DNA of 64,000 nucleotides, from positions 78,950 through 142,949 of the forward strand of contig JAFZRE010000025.1 in the NCBI GenBank assembly GCA_017620015.1, in the 5' to 3' direction. The translations under genes and the position numbers were made by a program. Within the stretch, counting starts at the first letter, position 1. Each line of letters opens with the position of its first letter. The notes under the pieces are model-generated. The model saw only the letters and a list, made by a program, of their open reading frames with translations. It searched no databases and was not told the DNA's origin. The DNA comes from Bacteroidales bacterium (lineage in GTDB: Bacteria; Bacteroidota; Bacteroidia; Bacteroidales; ML635J-15). Shown here piece by piece: positions 27,203 to 36,570 of this stretch.

Positions 27203-27825
27203 TGTTTGAACTTGAACGAATAAGGGTTGCCGAGACTATGCGCCGTCTGTACGAAAGGCGTTTGACGACTGTCAGCGGTGGAAATGTAAGCCAGCGCAAC
27301 GCTGACGGTTATGTTTTCATTACTGCAAGCCAGAGCGACAAGTCGTGCATTGATATGCGCAAGGTGATAATAATTTCGCCCGAAGGCGAGAACCTTACTC
27401 CGAAGTTGAAGCCGAGTATGGAGACCCAGATGCACCTTAATGTTTACAAATGCCGTCCCGATGTTATGGCAATAGTGCATTCTCATCCTGTTTATGCTTC
27501 TACGTTTGCTGTGGCTGGCGAGGCTGTCGATTCGGCAATTACTGGCGAGGCTCGCTATATGCTTGGCGAGGTTGGACTTGTCGGCTATCATATTATGGGG
27601 TCTGTGGAACTTGCTGATGCATGTGCAAAGGTTATGGAAACTAGCAACGCTGCAATTATGGCTAAGCATGGTGCGATTACAGTCGGCAAAACTTTGTTTG
27701 AGGCTTTTGATAGGATGGAAGTGCTTGAGAATACGGCACATATAAATTATAATCTGCGTACGATGGGTTGCAATGTTCGGATGACTGGGACGGAAATCGC
27801 AGAGATTGACAATTTTGGCAAATGA
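27202..27825 (+). CDS. Class II aldolase/adducin-family protein
   Basis: The 207-residue protein belongs to the zinc-dependent class II aldolases of the fuculose-phosphate type. It shows TVSGGNVSQRN near the N-terminus, SMETQMHL (acid/base Glu region), the HSHP zinc pair near residues 93-96 and AIMAKHGAITVG near the C-terminus. Such enzymes cleave ketose-1-phosphates to dihydroxyacetone phosphate and an aldehyde. The base shared with the mtnA-like gene strongly suggests it acts on the isomerase product, as in the DHAP shunt that disposes of 5'-methylthioadenosine and 5'-deoxyadenosine. It could instead act on L-fuculose- or rhamnulose-type substrates, but no such pathway genes are nearby. Confidence 0.85.
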   Translation: MFELERIRVAETMRRLYERRLTTVSGGNVSQRNADGYVFITASQSDKSCIDMRKVIIISPEGENLTPKLKPSMETQMHLNVYKCRPDVMAIVHSHPVYASTFAVAGEAVDSAITGEARYMLGEVGLVGYHIMGSVELADACAKVMETSNAAIMAKHGAITVGKTLFEAFDRMEVLENTAHINYNLRTMGCNVRMTGTEIAEIDNFGK

Positions 27826-27842
27826 ACTTTAAATTGAATGTT

Positions 27843-28262
27843 ATGAAAAAGATATTGGTCATGATTTCGGTTATTGCAATGATTGTTGCAATGGTGTCGT
27901 GCGAGGCAAACGAAGAGACTTATGATAGTTTTATTGGCGACTGGCACTTGTTTCGCATAAATGCAAATGGTGAATATCGTACTCCTAGGCCTGCTGGCGA
28001 TACATGTTTCAACCTGCATTTCATGAAAAATAATTCTTTGATTGGCGAATCGGTAACAACACCTTTTTCTGCTGTTTACAACATAAAAAAGAAAAATAAG
28101 ATGACATGGACTGGCTTTACTTATCTGCCTGCAGCCGAGGATAGTACCGACAACATCGTCTTTATCAACAATATGCTGATGGTCAACTCCTACGAGCTGA
28201 AAGGCGATACTTTAAAATTCAAGTATGACAAGAAAACTTATTTGACTTTTACAAGAAAATAG
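27843..28262 (+). CDS. Small lipoprotein, lipocalin-like
   Basis: The 139-residue product has a lipoprotein signal (MKKILVMISVIAMIVAMVSC) with the lipidated Cys at 20. The rest looks like one small beta barrel: FIGDWHLFRI, FNLHFMKNNSLIGES, MTWTGFTY and LKFKYDKKTYLTFTRK. This matches the general pattern of Bacteroidales lipocalin-like lipoproteins. No ligand can be proposed. It starts 18 bp after the aldolase gene and may share its transcript. The ATG at 27843 is preferred to one 21 bases upstream because of the signal. Confidence 0.75.
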   Translation: MKKILVMISVIAMIVAMVSCEANEETYDSFIGDWHLFRINANGEYRTPRPAGDTCFNLHFMKNNSLIGESVTTPFSAVYNIKKKNKMTWTGFTYLPAAEDSTDNIVFINNMLMVNSYELKGDTLKFKYDKKTYLTFTRK

Positions 28263-28269
28263 GGGCAGT

Positions 28270-29448
28270 CTATATTTGTGTGCGACCGCTAATTCTGCAC
28301 CTTTCTATTATCCGTTCAAAATCTTCCGCGTATTCCTTTACGATATTTGTCCAGTCGAACTTGCCTGCATAAGTTTCAAAATGTTCCTGTGGAACTATAT
28401 AATTTTTCAAGAACTTATTGTCGTGAAAATCAACAATCTTATCGGCAAGTGACTTGAAATCTCTCTTTTCGATGAAGTCTCCGTTTATGCCATCTTCGAT
28501 TAGTGTTTCGTTGTTGCTTACCTTTGTTGCAATTACATACTGACCGCAGGCAAGCGCTTCGAGCAGAGCCATGCTCATTCCTTCGGCAAGCGATGGCATT
28601 ACGGTTAGCGAAGCGGATTGGTATTCGGTAATTATTTCTGGTTTTGAAAGCCAATTTTTGAATAAAAACATACTTTCCATACCATTTTTCTTGACGAATT
28701 CTTCCATCTTCGGCTTCATTTTTCCATTACCGACTATGTGGACTTCAAGGTTTGGAATCTTATGTCTTGCAATTTCGATTGCCTTTAGGAAAGTCATCGG
28801 GTCTTTCTGTAAGACTAGCCTTCCTGCAAATAGTATTGTGAACTTTTGGGCTCGTTTGTTTTCGTCGGGGAAAAATTTGTCGCGGTTCCAGCCGTTGTAT
28901 ATAAGCTTGTTCTTGCCGGTTGTACCGCCTAGGAAAGCATTTATGTTGGTGAGCATTTCGTTCGACTGCACATAGTTGCGTTCCGACTGCATGCATATTT
29001 TGCGAATCCAATGGTAGCAGGCTGCGTGATACCACATCATCTGTTCGGGGAAAAACCAAGGGATGTCGTGTCCATGCGAAATTATGGTGTAGGGTAGGTG
29101 GTACATTTCCTTCATGCTGTAGGCAACTTCGCCACATGGAAGGGCAAAATTGGCGAAACAAAGGTCGTACTTTTCTGTTTGCAGGTGTTTTTTCAGGAAA
29201 CGTTTTGCACAAATCATCCACGAAAGCATCTCCCTTACGTTTGACTGGAATATATCCTTACGTCTTGATTTTAGGCGTATTACACGAACTCCGTTCTCAA
29301 TGCAAGTTGTTTCTGTGCCGTCGTAGTATGTTGTGAGGACGGTTATGTCGTGTCCGATAGTAGCAAGTCCTTCTGCAATGTTCTTGCAGATGACACCTGC
29401 ACCACCACCAAGAGGAGGATATTCGTAGTTTAGCACAAGAAGTTTCAT
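28270..29448 (-). CDS. Glycosyltransferase family 4
   Basis: The 392-residue GT-B fold protein begins MKLLVLNYEYPPLGGGAGVI, typical of GT4 N-terminal domains. It contains FAGRLVLQKDPMTFLKAIE in the nucleotide-sugar domain, LEVHIVGNGKMKPKME, and the acidic motif PSLAEGMSMALLEALACGQYVIATKVSNN. It is a retaining transferase of unknown acceptor, perhaps for surface glycans. No polysaccharide cluster surrounds it. The ATG at 29448 aligns with the family start; a longer frame upstream encodes only low-complexity sequence from the intergenic repeats. Confidence 0.9.
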   Translation of the reverse strand: MKLLVLNYEYPPLGGGAGVICKNIAEGLATIGHDITVLTTYYDGTETTCIENGVRVIRLKSRRKDIFQSNVREMLSWMICAKRFLKKHLQTEKYDLCFANFALPCGEVAYSMKEMYHLPYTIISHGHDIPWFFPEQMMWYHAACYHWIRKICMQSERNYVQSNEMLTNINAFLGGTTGKNKLIYNGWNRDKFFPDENKRAQKFTILFAGRLVLQKDPMTFLKAIEIARHKIPNLEVHIVGNGKMKPKMEEFVKKNGMESMFLFKNWLSKPEIITEYQSASLTVMPSLAEGMSMALLEALACGQYVIATKVSNNETLIEDGINGDFIEKRDFKSLADKIVDFHDNKFLKNYIVPQEHFETYAGKFDWTNIVKEYAEDFERIIERCRISGRTQI

Positions 29449-29498
29449 AATGCAAAGATAATTAACAATGTACAATTGGCAATGGATAATTGATAATC

Positions 29499-29528
29499 TG
29501 TAGCGACGTGGCACGCCGCGTCGCTACA
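29499..29528. repeat. Perfect palindromic element
   Basis: TGTAGCGACG (29499-29508) and CGTCGCTACA (29519-29528) are perfect 10-bp arms around a GC-rich 10-base loop that holds its own GGC/GCC pair. It lies between the glycosyltransferase and ogt genes and resembles mobile REP-type palindromes. It lacks the T-run of a terminator. Confidence 0.7.
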
Positions 29529-29529
29529 A

Positions 29530-29640
29530 ATCATCAAATTATCGAATCTTCAAATCTTCGAATCATCAAACGCTATGCATACTTTGAACTCTTGAACTTT
29601 AAACTTTGAACTTTAAACTTTGAACCCTTTGAATCCTCAA
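29530..29640. repeat. Short AT-rich tandem repeats at the 3' end of ogt
   Basis: Two families of short repeats run together: variants of TCAAATC/TCGAATC (about 29530-29570), and alternating AACTTTAAACTTTG units (about 29580-29625). The second set lies inside the ogt reading frame and encodes its last residues. Confidence 0.65.
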
Positions 29641-30094
29641 ATCCTTCATTCTTCACCAACCATATTTTCCTATCTATCCCCGCCGAGAAACCGCCAAGTT
29701 TTCCGCCTGCCGCTATAATTCTGTGACATGGAACGATTATCAATATCGGATTTTTTCCTATGGCTTGCCCGACAGCTTGTGCCGAACGGCATCCGATACG
29801 CTTGGCAATATCACCGTAAGTTGCTGTATGTCCGAAATCTATATGCAATAGTTCATTCCAAACTTTTTTCTGGAAGTCGGTGCCACATAGTTCTAGTTGA
29901 GGAGTGAAGTCCGGCTTTTTTCCTAAAAAATAAGTGTCCAACCATTGTTTTGTTTCTCTGAATATTGGAAGATTGTCGTTTTGTATGTCTTTTGTTTCGG
30001 CTGTTATTGTTTCTATGCGACAGATTGATTGTCCATGGCTTTGTATTAAAAGTTGTCCTATGGGCGAATCGTATGTGCAACTGAAGGTTGGCAT
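29573..30094 (-). CDS. ogt: Methylated-DNA--[protein]-cysteine S-methyltransferase
   Basis: Ogt repairs O6-methylguanine and O4-methylthymine by suicidal transfer of the alkyl group to a Cys. The 173-residue protein has the PCHR active site with Cys123, a preceding TYGDIAKRIGCRSAQAVGQAIGKNP helix-turn-helix region and the GGKLGGFSAG loop. The start at 30094 gives MPTFSCTYDSPIGQLLI, the usual family N-terminus; a longer frame upstream is unlikely. After the normal end at LVKNEGF there are about 20 extra residues (KFKVQSLKFK-like) encoded by intergenic repeat DNA. Five bp separate it from the symporter gene, so it is probably cotranscribed. Confidence 0.92.
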   Translation of the reverse strand: MPTFSCTYDSPIGQLLIQSHGQSICRIETITAETKDIQNDNLPIFRETKQWLDTYFLGKKPDFTPQLELCGTDFQKKVWNELLHIDFGHTATYGDIAKRIGCRSAQAVGQAIGKNPILIIVPCHRIIAAGGKLGGFSAGIDRKIWLVKNEGFEDSKGSKFKVQSLKFKSSKYA

Positions 30095-30098
30095 AATA

Positions 30099-31547
30099 TT
30101 ATTTCTGCTTCTTCTCCCAGAATTCAGCATCCTTTATGCCCATTTCTTCTGGGTGAAATTCTGGTTCCTTGTCTTGTTTCTTCTGTTTTTCGTACGATTT
30201 TAGCAACTTGAAAACCTTTGGCGAGAGCAGAAGAATTGCAATTACGTTTATCCATGCCATTGAGCCAACGCCGATGTCGCCCAAGTCCCATACCGTTTTT
30301 GCTTCGTGAAGCGAACCGAAGAACACCATTCCAATGACCGATATGCGTACGCACCAGATTGCAATCTTTTCTTTTTTGCCGTTACCGAAAAGATAAACGA
30401 CATTGGTTTCGGCGTAGTAATAGTAAGCCATTACGGTTGTGAAGGCAAAGAAGAACAAAGCCACAGAGATTATTATGCTTCCCCACGATGTTCCGACCAG
30501 TGTTCCCAATGCGGTTGATGTGTACGATACGTCGGGAGCGCCTAGTTGCGCTACCGTCGAGGTGAAAAGCATTCCGCCGTTGCCGTCGTATATGTTGTAG
30601 GTCTTGGTGGCTAGAATCATTACCGCTGTCGCCGAACAAACCAGCAAGGTGTCGATGTAAACCGAGAATGCCTGAACAAGTCCTTGTTTCACAGGGTGCG
30701 ATACCTTTGCGGCTGCTGCAACGATTGGACCAGTTCCTTGTCCTGCTTCGTTTGAGTAAATGCCACGTTTTACACCCCATGCTATTGTGCTGCCGAGTAT
30801 GCCACCAAGTGCTTCATTCATTCCGAATGCACTGCTAATCATATCCTTGAATGCGGTAGGAACGGCTTCTGCATTGCAGATAAGCACAACTATTGAAAGT
30901 ATTATGTAGATTACGGCCATAAGCGGTGCAACTATCTGCGCCACGTTTGCAATTCGCTTTACTCCGCCGATGATTACCAATCCGATAAGCACAGCCACTA
31001 TAATGCCGATATACATGGTGTCGATGCCGAAAGCGTTGGAAAAGGCCGTTGAGATGCCGTTTGAGTGGACTGGGGGAAGGAAAAATCCGCAGGCAAGTAC
31101 CGAACATACGGCAAAGATTATTGCCAGCCATTTGCATTTCAGACCTTTCTCGATGTAATAGGAGGGGCCACCACGGAATTGTCCGTTATGTTCATCCTTG
31201 TAGATTTGTGCCAAAGTCGCTTCGGCAAAGGCGGAACCTGCTCCGAGGAAGGCGATTATCCACATCCATACTATTGCTCCTGGTCCTCCATAGCCTATTG
31301 CGGTAGCTACTCCAACGATGTTTCCAGTGCCTACTCGTCCCGACAGAGCCATTGCGAATGCCTGAAACGATGAAATGCCAGTCTTTTGCGTCTTGTCGGT
31401 GGAAAAAAGCAGTCTTGCCATCTCGCCAAACCGTCTTACCTGTACGAAACGTGTGCCGAACGAGAAGTAAAGTCCTGCTGCTAAGCACAATATCACAAGC
31501 GGTGCGCTCCAAACGTATGAACTTATCGTAGATATTATTTCTTCCAT
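30099..31547 (-). CDS. AGCS-family sodium:alanine/glycine symporter
   Basis: The 482-residue protein has about eleven membrane helices and AGCS signatures: GTRFVQVRRFGE, SSFQAFAMALSGRVGTGNIVGVATAI, a GPGAIVWMWIIAFLG segment and GIYSNEAGQGTGPIVAAAA. Members import small neutral amino acids with Na+ across the inner membrane. An acidic/lysine-rich tail follows (QKKQDKEPEFHPEEMG). It precedes ogt by 5 bp and follows the giant T9SS gene by 7 bp on the same strand. The exact amino acid is not determinable. Confidence 0.92.
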   Translation of the reverse strand: MEEIISTISSYVWSAPLVILCLAAGLYFSFGTRFVQVRRFGEMARLLFSTDKTQKTGISSFQAFAMALSGRVGTGNIVGVATAIGYGGPGAIVWMWIIAFLGAGSAFAEATLAQIYKDEHNGQFRGGPSYYIEKGLKCKWLAIIFAVCSVLACGFFLPPVHSNGISTAFSNAFGIDTMYIGIIVAVLIGLVIIGGVKRIANVAQIVAPLMAVIYIILSIVVLICNAEAVPTAFKDMISSAFGMNEALGGILGSTIAWGVKRGIYSNEAGQGTGPIVAAAAKVSHPVKQGLVQAFSVYIDTLLVCSATAVMILATKTYNIYDGNGGMLFTSTVAQLGAPDVSYTSTALGTLVGTSWGSIIISVALFFFAFTTVMAYYYYAETNVVYLFGNGKKEKIAIWCVRISVIGMVFFGSLHEAKTVWDLGDIGVGSMAWINVIAILLLSPKVFKLLKSYEKQKKQDKEPEFHPEEMGIKDAEFWEKKQK

Positions 31548-31554
31548 GTCAATT

Positions 31555-34500
31555 TTATCTGATTAATGTCACATTGCCGCGATGTTCGTATACCTCACCA
31601 TTTATGCACTTGGCTTTCAGCCAGAAGACATACACGTCGGGTGCAAGTTGCTTGCCTTTGTAGGTTCCGTTCCAGCCGTCGGCACGGATGTTGTCGGTTT
31701 CATAAACGATGCTACCCCAACGGTCGTAAACTGCAAAATAAACCTCTGTCACCAAGGTTTCGGGGTAGAATGGCTTGAAGAAGTCATTTTGTCCGTCGCC
31801 GTTGGGCGTGAATGCATTAGGTACGAAAATGTACGGGTCGCTACAAATCACTTCCTTGACTATTACCGAAACCGTGTCGATGGCTATGCAGTTGTTGCCG
31901 TCGTGGAACTCAACTGTGAAAAGCGTATTCTCGGTAGGTGTAGCAATGGGGTTATAGATATTGTCGTTGTTGAGAATCCTACCGTGGTCCCAATAGAAAG
32001 TACCCGACGATGAGGTGACTGCCACAAGTCTTACATTTTCCCCTCTGTATATGACAGGAGAACTAATCTGTGCGTCGAGTTCGGGGACATATCCTATATT
32101 ATGTATCTCGTAATTTTCCGTAAGCGAACAGCCGTTGGCATCATTGATTGTGAGCGAATAATCTCCGTGGCAAAGATTTTCGATAGCGCTTGTCGTTTCC
32201 GAGTTTGACCATCTGTACCTATAAGGTTGCACGCCACCGTTTACAAAGGCTTCGATGCTTCCATTGCAGTTGTTGTTGCAGAGCTGGTTGCTGAGGTTAT
32301 GCCTGAGAATAAGCGTGTCGGGTTGTGTGATTGTGATTTGAGCCTCGGCAGTACACCCGTGGCTGTCGGTGACATATATAGAATATGAGCCTGCTGGCAC
32401 TGAAATTTGTGTGTTCATTGTTTCCCCAGTTGACCAAAGGAAAGCGTAAGATGGTGTTCCTCCGTATGTTATTGAGTTTATGGTTGAAAGTCCACCGTGA
32501 CACATTATCGGGTTTGTTTCGGATATGGTTGTGATTAGTACCGATGGCTCGGTAATGTTTGCAAGTTGGTGCGATACGCAGTTTTCGGCATCAATTACTG
32601 TAACTGTGTAACGTCCTGCGCAAAGTCCGTGTATTTCGGTACCGTGTTCTCCGTTCGACCAGTTGTAGCTATATGGTGAAGTTCCGCCGCTTGCCGATAT
32701 TTGTATTGCACCGTCGCAAAATCCGTTGCACGATACATGCGTTACCGATTCGGTCTGCGATGTTAATGTTCCGGGGGCTGGCATATTTATTGTAGCCGAT
32801 GCAGTACAGCCGTTATTGTCGGTGACGGTTACGATATTGTTGCCGACAAGGCATTCGTTGTTTGTGGCAGTGGTGTTGTCGTTGATGTTCCACTGGTAGG
32901 TGTAGCCTGGCGTACCTCCCGAAACATTTGCCGTTGCCGAGCCGTAGCCTACACCGTCGCAAATAGGTTCCTGTATGTTTGTGAAATTTATCGTAATGGC
33001 TGGCGGTTCGGAAATCGTGACGGAATTTGTTGTAGTACAAGAATTTCCGTCTGTTATTGTTACCGTGTAGCCTCCAGCGCAAAGTCCTGTTGCCGTCTGT
33101 GTCGATTGCCCGTTGTTCCACGAGTAGGAGAATGGCTCTATTCCTCTCGGATTTACACTCGCCGAGCCTTCGCAACTGCCATGGCAGATGTTGTTTACAA
33201 TGTCACCAATGCTACTTCCAATATCGTCGATTGTAATTGAAACCTGGTCGGTAGTGGTGCAGCCCATCTGGTTTGTTATTGTGACTGTGTATGTCGTTGC
33301 TGTCGTTGGAGCTACGGTCGGGGAACTGGTGTTTCCTCCGCTTACGATTCCAGCACCTTGCCAGTGGTATGATAGGTTGTCGCTGCTATTATTGGTGACA
33401 GTAAGTTGTATTTGTGAGTTTGGACAGATGATATGCGATGGAACAAGGGTATAATTGAACCTGTGGATTGTCACCCTTACATAGTCGGTGGCGTAGGTGT
33501 TACATTCTGATTCGCGTACCCTGACATAATACGTTAGGCTGTTTTCGGGCGAAACATCAACGGTTTGCTCTGTGGAGAATATGGAACTGAAATTCGGGTC
33601 AGCCGACCATTCCCAAGCCACTGCGTTTCCAGTGGGGAAAACTTGCAGTGTTGCTGTTCCGCTGGGACATATTGTGGTGTCGTTTGATGTGCTAAGTCCT
33701 ACATCGGGTGTTATGACATTGACGGTCTGTGTTACGGTATCGTTGCAGACGCCTTGTGCGACAAGCGTGTAGGTTGTCGTATGGGTTGGTGTTACGCTTG
33801 GATTTTGTGCATATTGGTTGCTGAATCCGCTTCCTTGTATCCATTCGAATGTAGTGCCTTCCGGGTAGTCGGTTTCGGGTCCGATGATTACACTTTCGCC
33901 AGGACAACTTGTGATGTCGGCAAGGGTTGATGGGCTTGGTGAAACCACGGTTATGTTTCGGCTGACGGTGTCGCTGCGGTTGCAACTTGCTGGGTCGTTG
34001 GCGATAAGGGTTACTGTGTATGTGCCCCCATTGGTGTAGGTGTGCGATGGATTTGTCTGTGTTGATGTGGTGCCGTCACCAAAATTCCAAAGGAACGATG
34101 TTCCCTGCGAAGTGTTTTCGAACTGCACGTTGTAGGGTGCGCAGCCGACAGGTACAGGATTGAAGTTGGCTTCCGCCAAATTTTCAATTATACGTATCTT
34201 GAATACGGCATTGTTGCAGTTCGTTGAGTTGTTGGTTGTTGACCAAACATCGGACGGACTTATCGGGAACATCTGGCAGCCGCCGCAACTTGCACAAACA
34301 GACTGTATTATGTGCCCTTTCTTGTCGAAACGGCTTGTGCCACCATCAACGTGGTCGCGTCCCGACGCACTGCAAGTTGTGTAGCGCAGTTCTCCAAAGA
34401 ATGTCGCGTATTCCAATGCGCTGACATCCTCGTTGAGCACAAGAACATAGAAATCCATTCCGTCGGTGGTGTCTTGAATTGCATCGGGTGTAACCTGCAT

Positions 34501-36570
34501 ATTCTTTGTTCCAAATTCCTGGTCCCAAGTGTAGTAGTGTGCCTGTGCGTCGTAGTAGTTGAACGGCCATTCGCGTCCCCATCCCGAAAGATATACGCGG
34601 TTGCACACATCGACGGCGAAGGCGGTTATTGAAATGTTCGGCTTGCCTGTGTTTGTGCCGAATTGTGTTGACCATTCCACATTTGTAATGTCGTTGTCGA
34701 ACTTTGTGATGAACTGGCCGCTGTTTGCCACATAATATCCTGCATTTTGCACAAGAACGGTTCCTCCGCATTTGGTCTGTCCGCAGATATAGACATTGTT
34801 GTTGTGGTCGGTGCGGACGAAATATGCGTTGTCGTAGGCTGGCGAGCCGAAGAACGACGATGTTAGCAGGAATGTGCCGTTGTGTGCAATTTTTGCTATG
34901 AAAGCATCGGTACTGCCGCCGTTGTGGGTTGTGTTGTAGGCATTTGCGGTGGTTGGGTAGTCGGTTGAAGTAGTTCCGCCTGTCACAAACACATTTTCTT
35001 CGTTGTCAAGCGAAATGCTGAAAATTGCATCGTCTTGTGAACCGCCAAGATATGAACTCCAAGCCAGTTGCGATAAGTCGGGACTTAGTGCGAATACAAC
35101 GCCGTCCTGTCTTCCTCCGGCGGTAGGCTGGAATCCTTCGTTTATGCCCGATGGAAAATCTGACGAGAAAGTGTTTGTACCGACATAAATGTACGATTTG
35201 CTGCTTACGACCACTTCTCCGCGAGCGCCGTCTCCGTAGTTGTAGTATAGCGAGTCGTTTCCGTGCATTTCAACGTAGTTGATGCCTGTTGTCGGGTCGG
35301 GTTGTGTATATGAAGCCTTGAAGTTAAGTCCGTCGTTACCTGTGCCTCCGACGTAGGTACTTCCTATAAGTTGCGAGCCGTCTTCCGAAAGTTTCGTGAC
35401 AAAAATGTCAACGCCGTTGTGGAATCCGATGACGTTGTCGTAGGTTACGCTTGTGCCACCGTTGAATGTGCGGTCGTAGGCGTTGGCGGTTGTCGGAAAG
35501 TCTGGCGAGCCTGTTGTTCCCATAATTACCAATTGGTTGCTTTCGGTGGCGACAAGGCTGTGCGGCATTTCCTGTCCGTTGCTTCCGCCAAGGTAGGTGG
35601 CGTAAATACGGCTTGTACCTGTTGAATTGTACTTAATTATGCCGACATCGCATCCTTCAAGATAACTTGTGGCATTGTCTGCCCACGGAGTACCGCCAGC
35701 ATAATTAACTTGATAGGCACCAGTCGAAGTCGGGTAGCCAGTCGAAAAGACAATGCCGCCAGAGAAAACGTTGTCGTTGTAGTCGTAGGTGGCGGTAAAA
35801 CCCCAGTTGTCGCCGGTGGAGCCTGTGTAAGTTGAGAACACAAGCGACGGGTCTATTATAAGGTCGTGGCTTTTGTCGTAATTTTCAGAAATCTTGTAGC
35901 TGACGACATTTTTACGTAAGATGTATTCACAGTCGATTTTTATCGTGTCACCGTCAACAATCTGGTAAACTATTGGCGTATATTCCATTATGTCGCGTAT
36001 GGAAGTGTGGACAATCAGCACTCCGTCCTGTATCTCGATGCCATCGGTGCCGATGTATTCAAGCTGAATGTCCTTGTAGTTTCCGTTGGGGTGGACAATG
36101 AAGTCGTATTTCATACCGCGAGAGTCGGACATATAGCGGATGTCGGTGCCGTTGTAAATTTCTGAGTATTCCACCTTGCGGAACTTGCGCACGTGCGAAG
36201 CCCATTTCGACTCGTCCTTGCCTATGAAGTAGTTGCAGTAGTCGGTTGTGGCGTTGTCTGCGGATATTTTCGCAGGTGACTTCGAGTTGCGGAAGACAAC
36301 CTTGTAGGCGTGACCGCGACCGACGGCATTTTCGTCGTGCCATTCGTACTCGTCGTGGGCATGGGAGTGGTGTCCCATCTTTATGTCGGTAAGGTTGAAT
36401 GAGAATCCGTGGTCTTCAAGGAACAAGGCGCCATCGTTAAGTTCCATCTTGAAGTTTACGTTTTCGTGCCATTGTCCCTTATTTTCTATGAATTCGTATT
36501 GTGCATAAGCCTGCTTGCATAACATTACCGATGCAAGTATTACTAATATTATAAGGTATATGCGCTTCAT
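31555..36570 (-). CDS. Giant T9SS cargo adhesin (SBBP, PKD, SprB repeats, type B CTD)
   Basis: The 1671-residue protein has a signal peptide (MKRIYLIILVILASVMLCKQ) and an N-terminal FIENKGQWHENV domain (about 25-250). SBBP-type beta-propeller repeats run to about 780, with GGT.NDG / YLGGSQDD motifs. A PKD domain follows at about 800-885 (FLWNFGDGTTS), then Ig-like modules, five SprB repeats of about 73 residues (about 1120-1490; each with CHGxCxG / GGTxPYxYxW / GxYTVTVTD), and a C-terminal CHU_C gliding-type sorting domain (FVPNAFTPNGDGQNDFF). SprB is the mobile gliding adhesin of Flavobacterium; here the repeats suggest a large secreted adhesin. Start at the ATG 36570; an upstream TTG is less likely. 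Confidence 0.9.
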   Translation of the reverse strand: MKRIYLIILVILASVMLCKQAYAQYEFIENKGQWHENVNFKMELNDGALFLEDHGFSFNLTDIKMGHHSHAHDEYEWHDENAVGRGHAYKVVFRNSKSPAKISADNATTDYCNYFIGKDESKWASHVRKFRKVEYSEIYNGTDIRYMSDSRGMKYDFIVHPNGNYKDIQLEYIGTDGIEIQDGVLIVHTSIRDIMEYTPIVYQIVDGDTIKIDCEYILRKNVVSYKISENYDKSHDLIIDPSLVFSTYTGSTGDNWGFTATYDYNDNVFSGGIVFSTGYPTSTGAYQVNYAGGTPWADNATSYLEGCDVGIIKYNSTGTSRIYATYLGGSNGQEMPHSLVATESNQLVIMGTTGSPDFPTTANAYDRTFNGGTSVTYDNVIGFHNGVDIFVTKLSEDGSQLIGSTYVGGTGNDGLNFKASYTQPDPTTGINYVEMHGNDSLYYNYGDGARGEVVVSSKSYIYVGTNTFSSDFPSGINEGFQPTAGGRQDGVVFALSPDLSQLAWSSYLGGSQDDAIFSISLDNEENVFVTGGTTSTDYPTTANAYNTTHNGGSTDAFIAKIAHNGTFLLTSSFFGSPAYDNAYFVRTDHNNNVYICGQTKCGGTVLVQNAGYYVANSGQFITKFDNDITNVEWSTQFGTNTGKPNISITAFAVDVCNRVYLSGWGREWPFNYYDAQAHYYTWDQEFGTKNMQVTPDAIQDTTDGMDFYVLVLNEDVSALEYATFFGELRYTTCSASGRDHVDGGTSRFDKKGHIIQSVCASCGGCQMFPISPSDVWSTTNNSTNCNNAVFKIRIIENLAEANFNPVPVGCAPYNVQFENTSQGTSFLWNFGDGTTSTQTNPSHTYTNGGTYTVTLIANDPASCNRSDTVSRNITVVSPSPSTLADITSCPGESVIIGPETDYPEGTTFEWIQGSGFSNQYAQNPSVTPTHTTTYTLVAQGVCNDTVTQTVNVITPDVGLSTSNDTTICPSGTATLQVFPTGNAVAWEWSADPNFSSIFSTEQTVDVSPENSLTYYVRVRESECNTYATDYVRVTIHRFNYTLVPSHIICPNSQIQLTVTNNSSDNLSYHWQGAGIVSGGNTSSPTVAPTTATTYTVTITNQMGCTTTDQVSITIDDIGSSIGDIVNNICHGSCEGSASVNPRGIEPFSYSWNNGQSTQTATGLCAGGYTVTITDGNSCTTTNSVTISEPPAITINFTNIQEPICDGVGYGSATANVSGGTPGYTYQWNINDNTTATNNECLVGNNIVTVTDNNGCTASATINMPAPGTLTSQTESVTHVSCNGFCDGAIQISASGGTSPYSYNWSNGEHGTEIHGLCAGRYTVTVIDAENCVSHQLANITEPSVLITTISETNPIMCHGGLSTINSITYGGTPSYAFLWSTGETMNTQISVPAGSYSIYVTDSHGCTAEAQITITQPDTLILRHNLSNQLCNNNCNGSIEAFVNGGVQPYRYRWSNSETTSAIENLCHGDYSLTINDANGCSLTENYEIHNIGYVPELDAQISSPVIYRGENVRLVAVTSSSGTFYWDHGRILNNDNIYNPIATPTENTLFTVEFHDGNNCIAIDTVSVIVKEVICSDPYIFVPNAFTPNGDGQNDFFKPFYPETLVTEVYFAVYDRWGSIVYETDNIRADGWNGTYKGKQLAPDVYVFWLKAKCINGEVYEHRGNVTLIR

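Noticed and set aside
26944..27741. Minus-strand frame opposite mtnA and the aldolase
   Set aside because: Shadow of two well-supported plus-strand genes.
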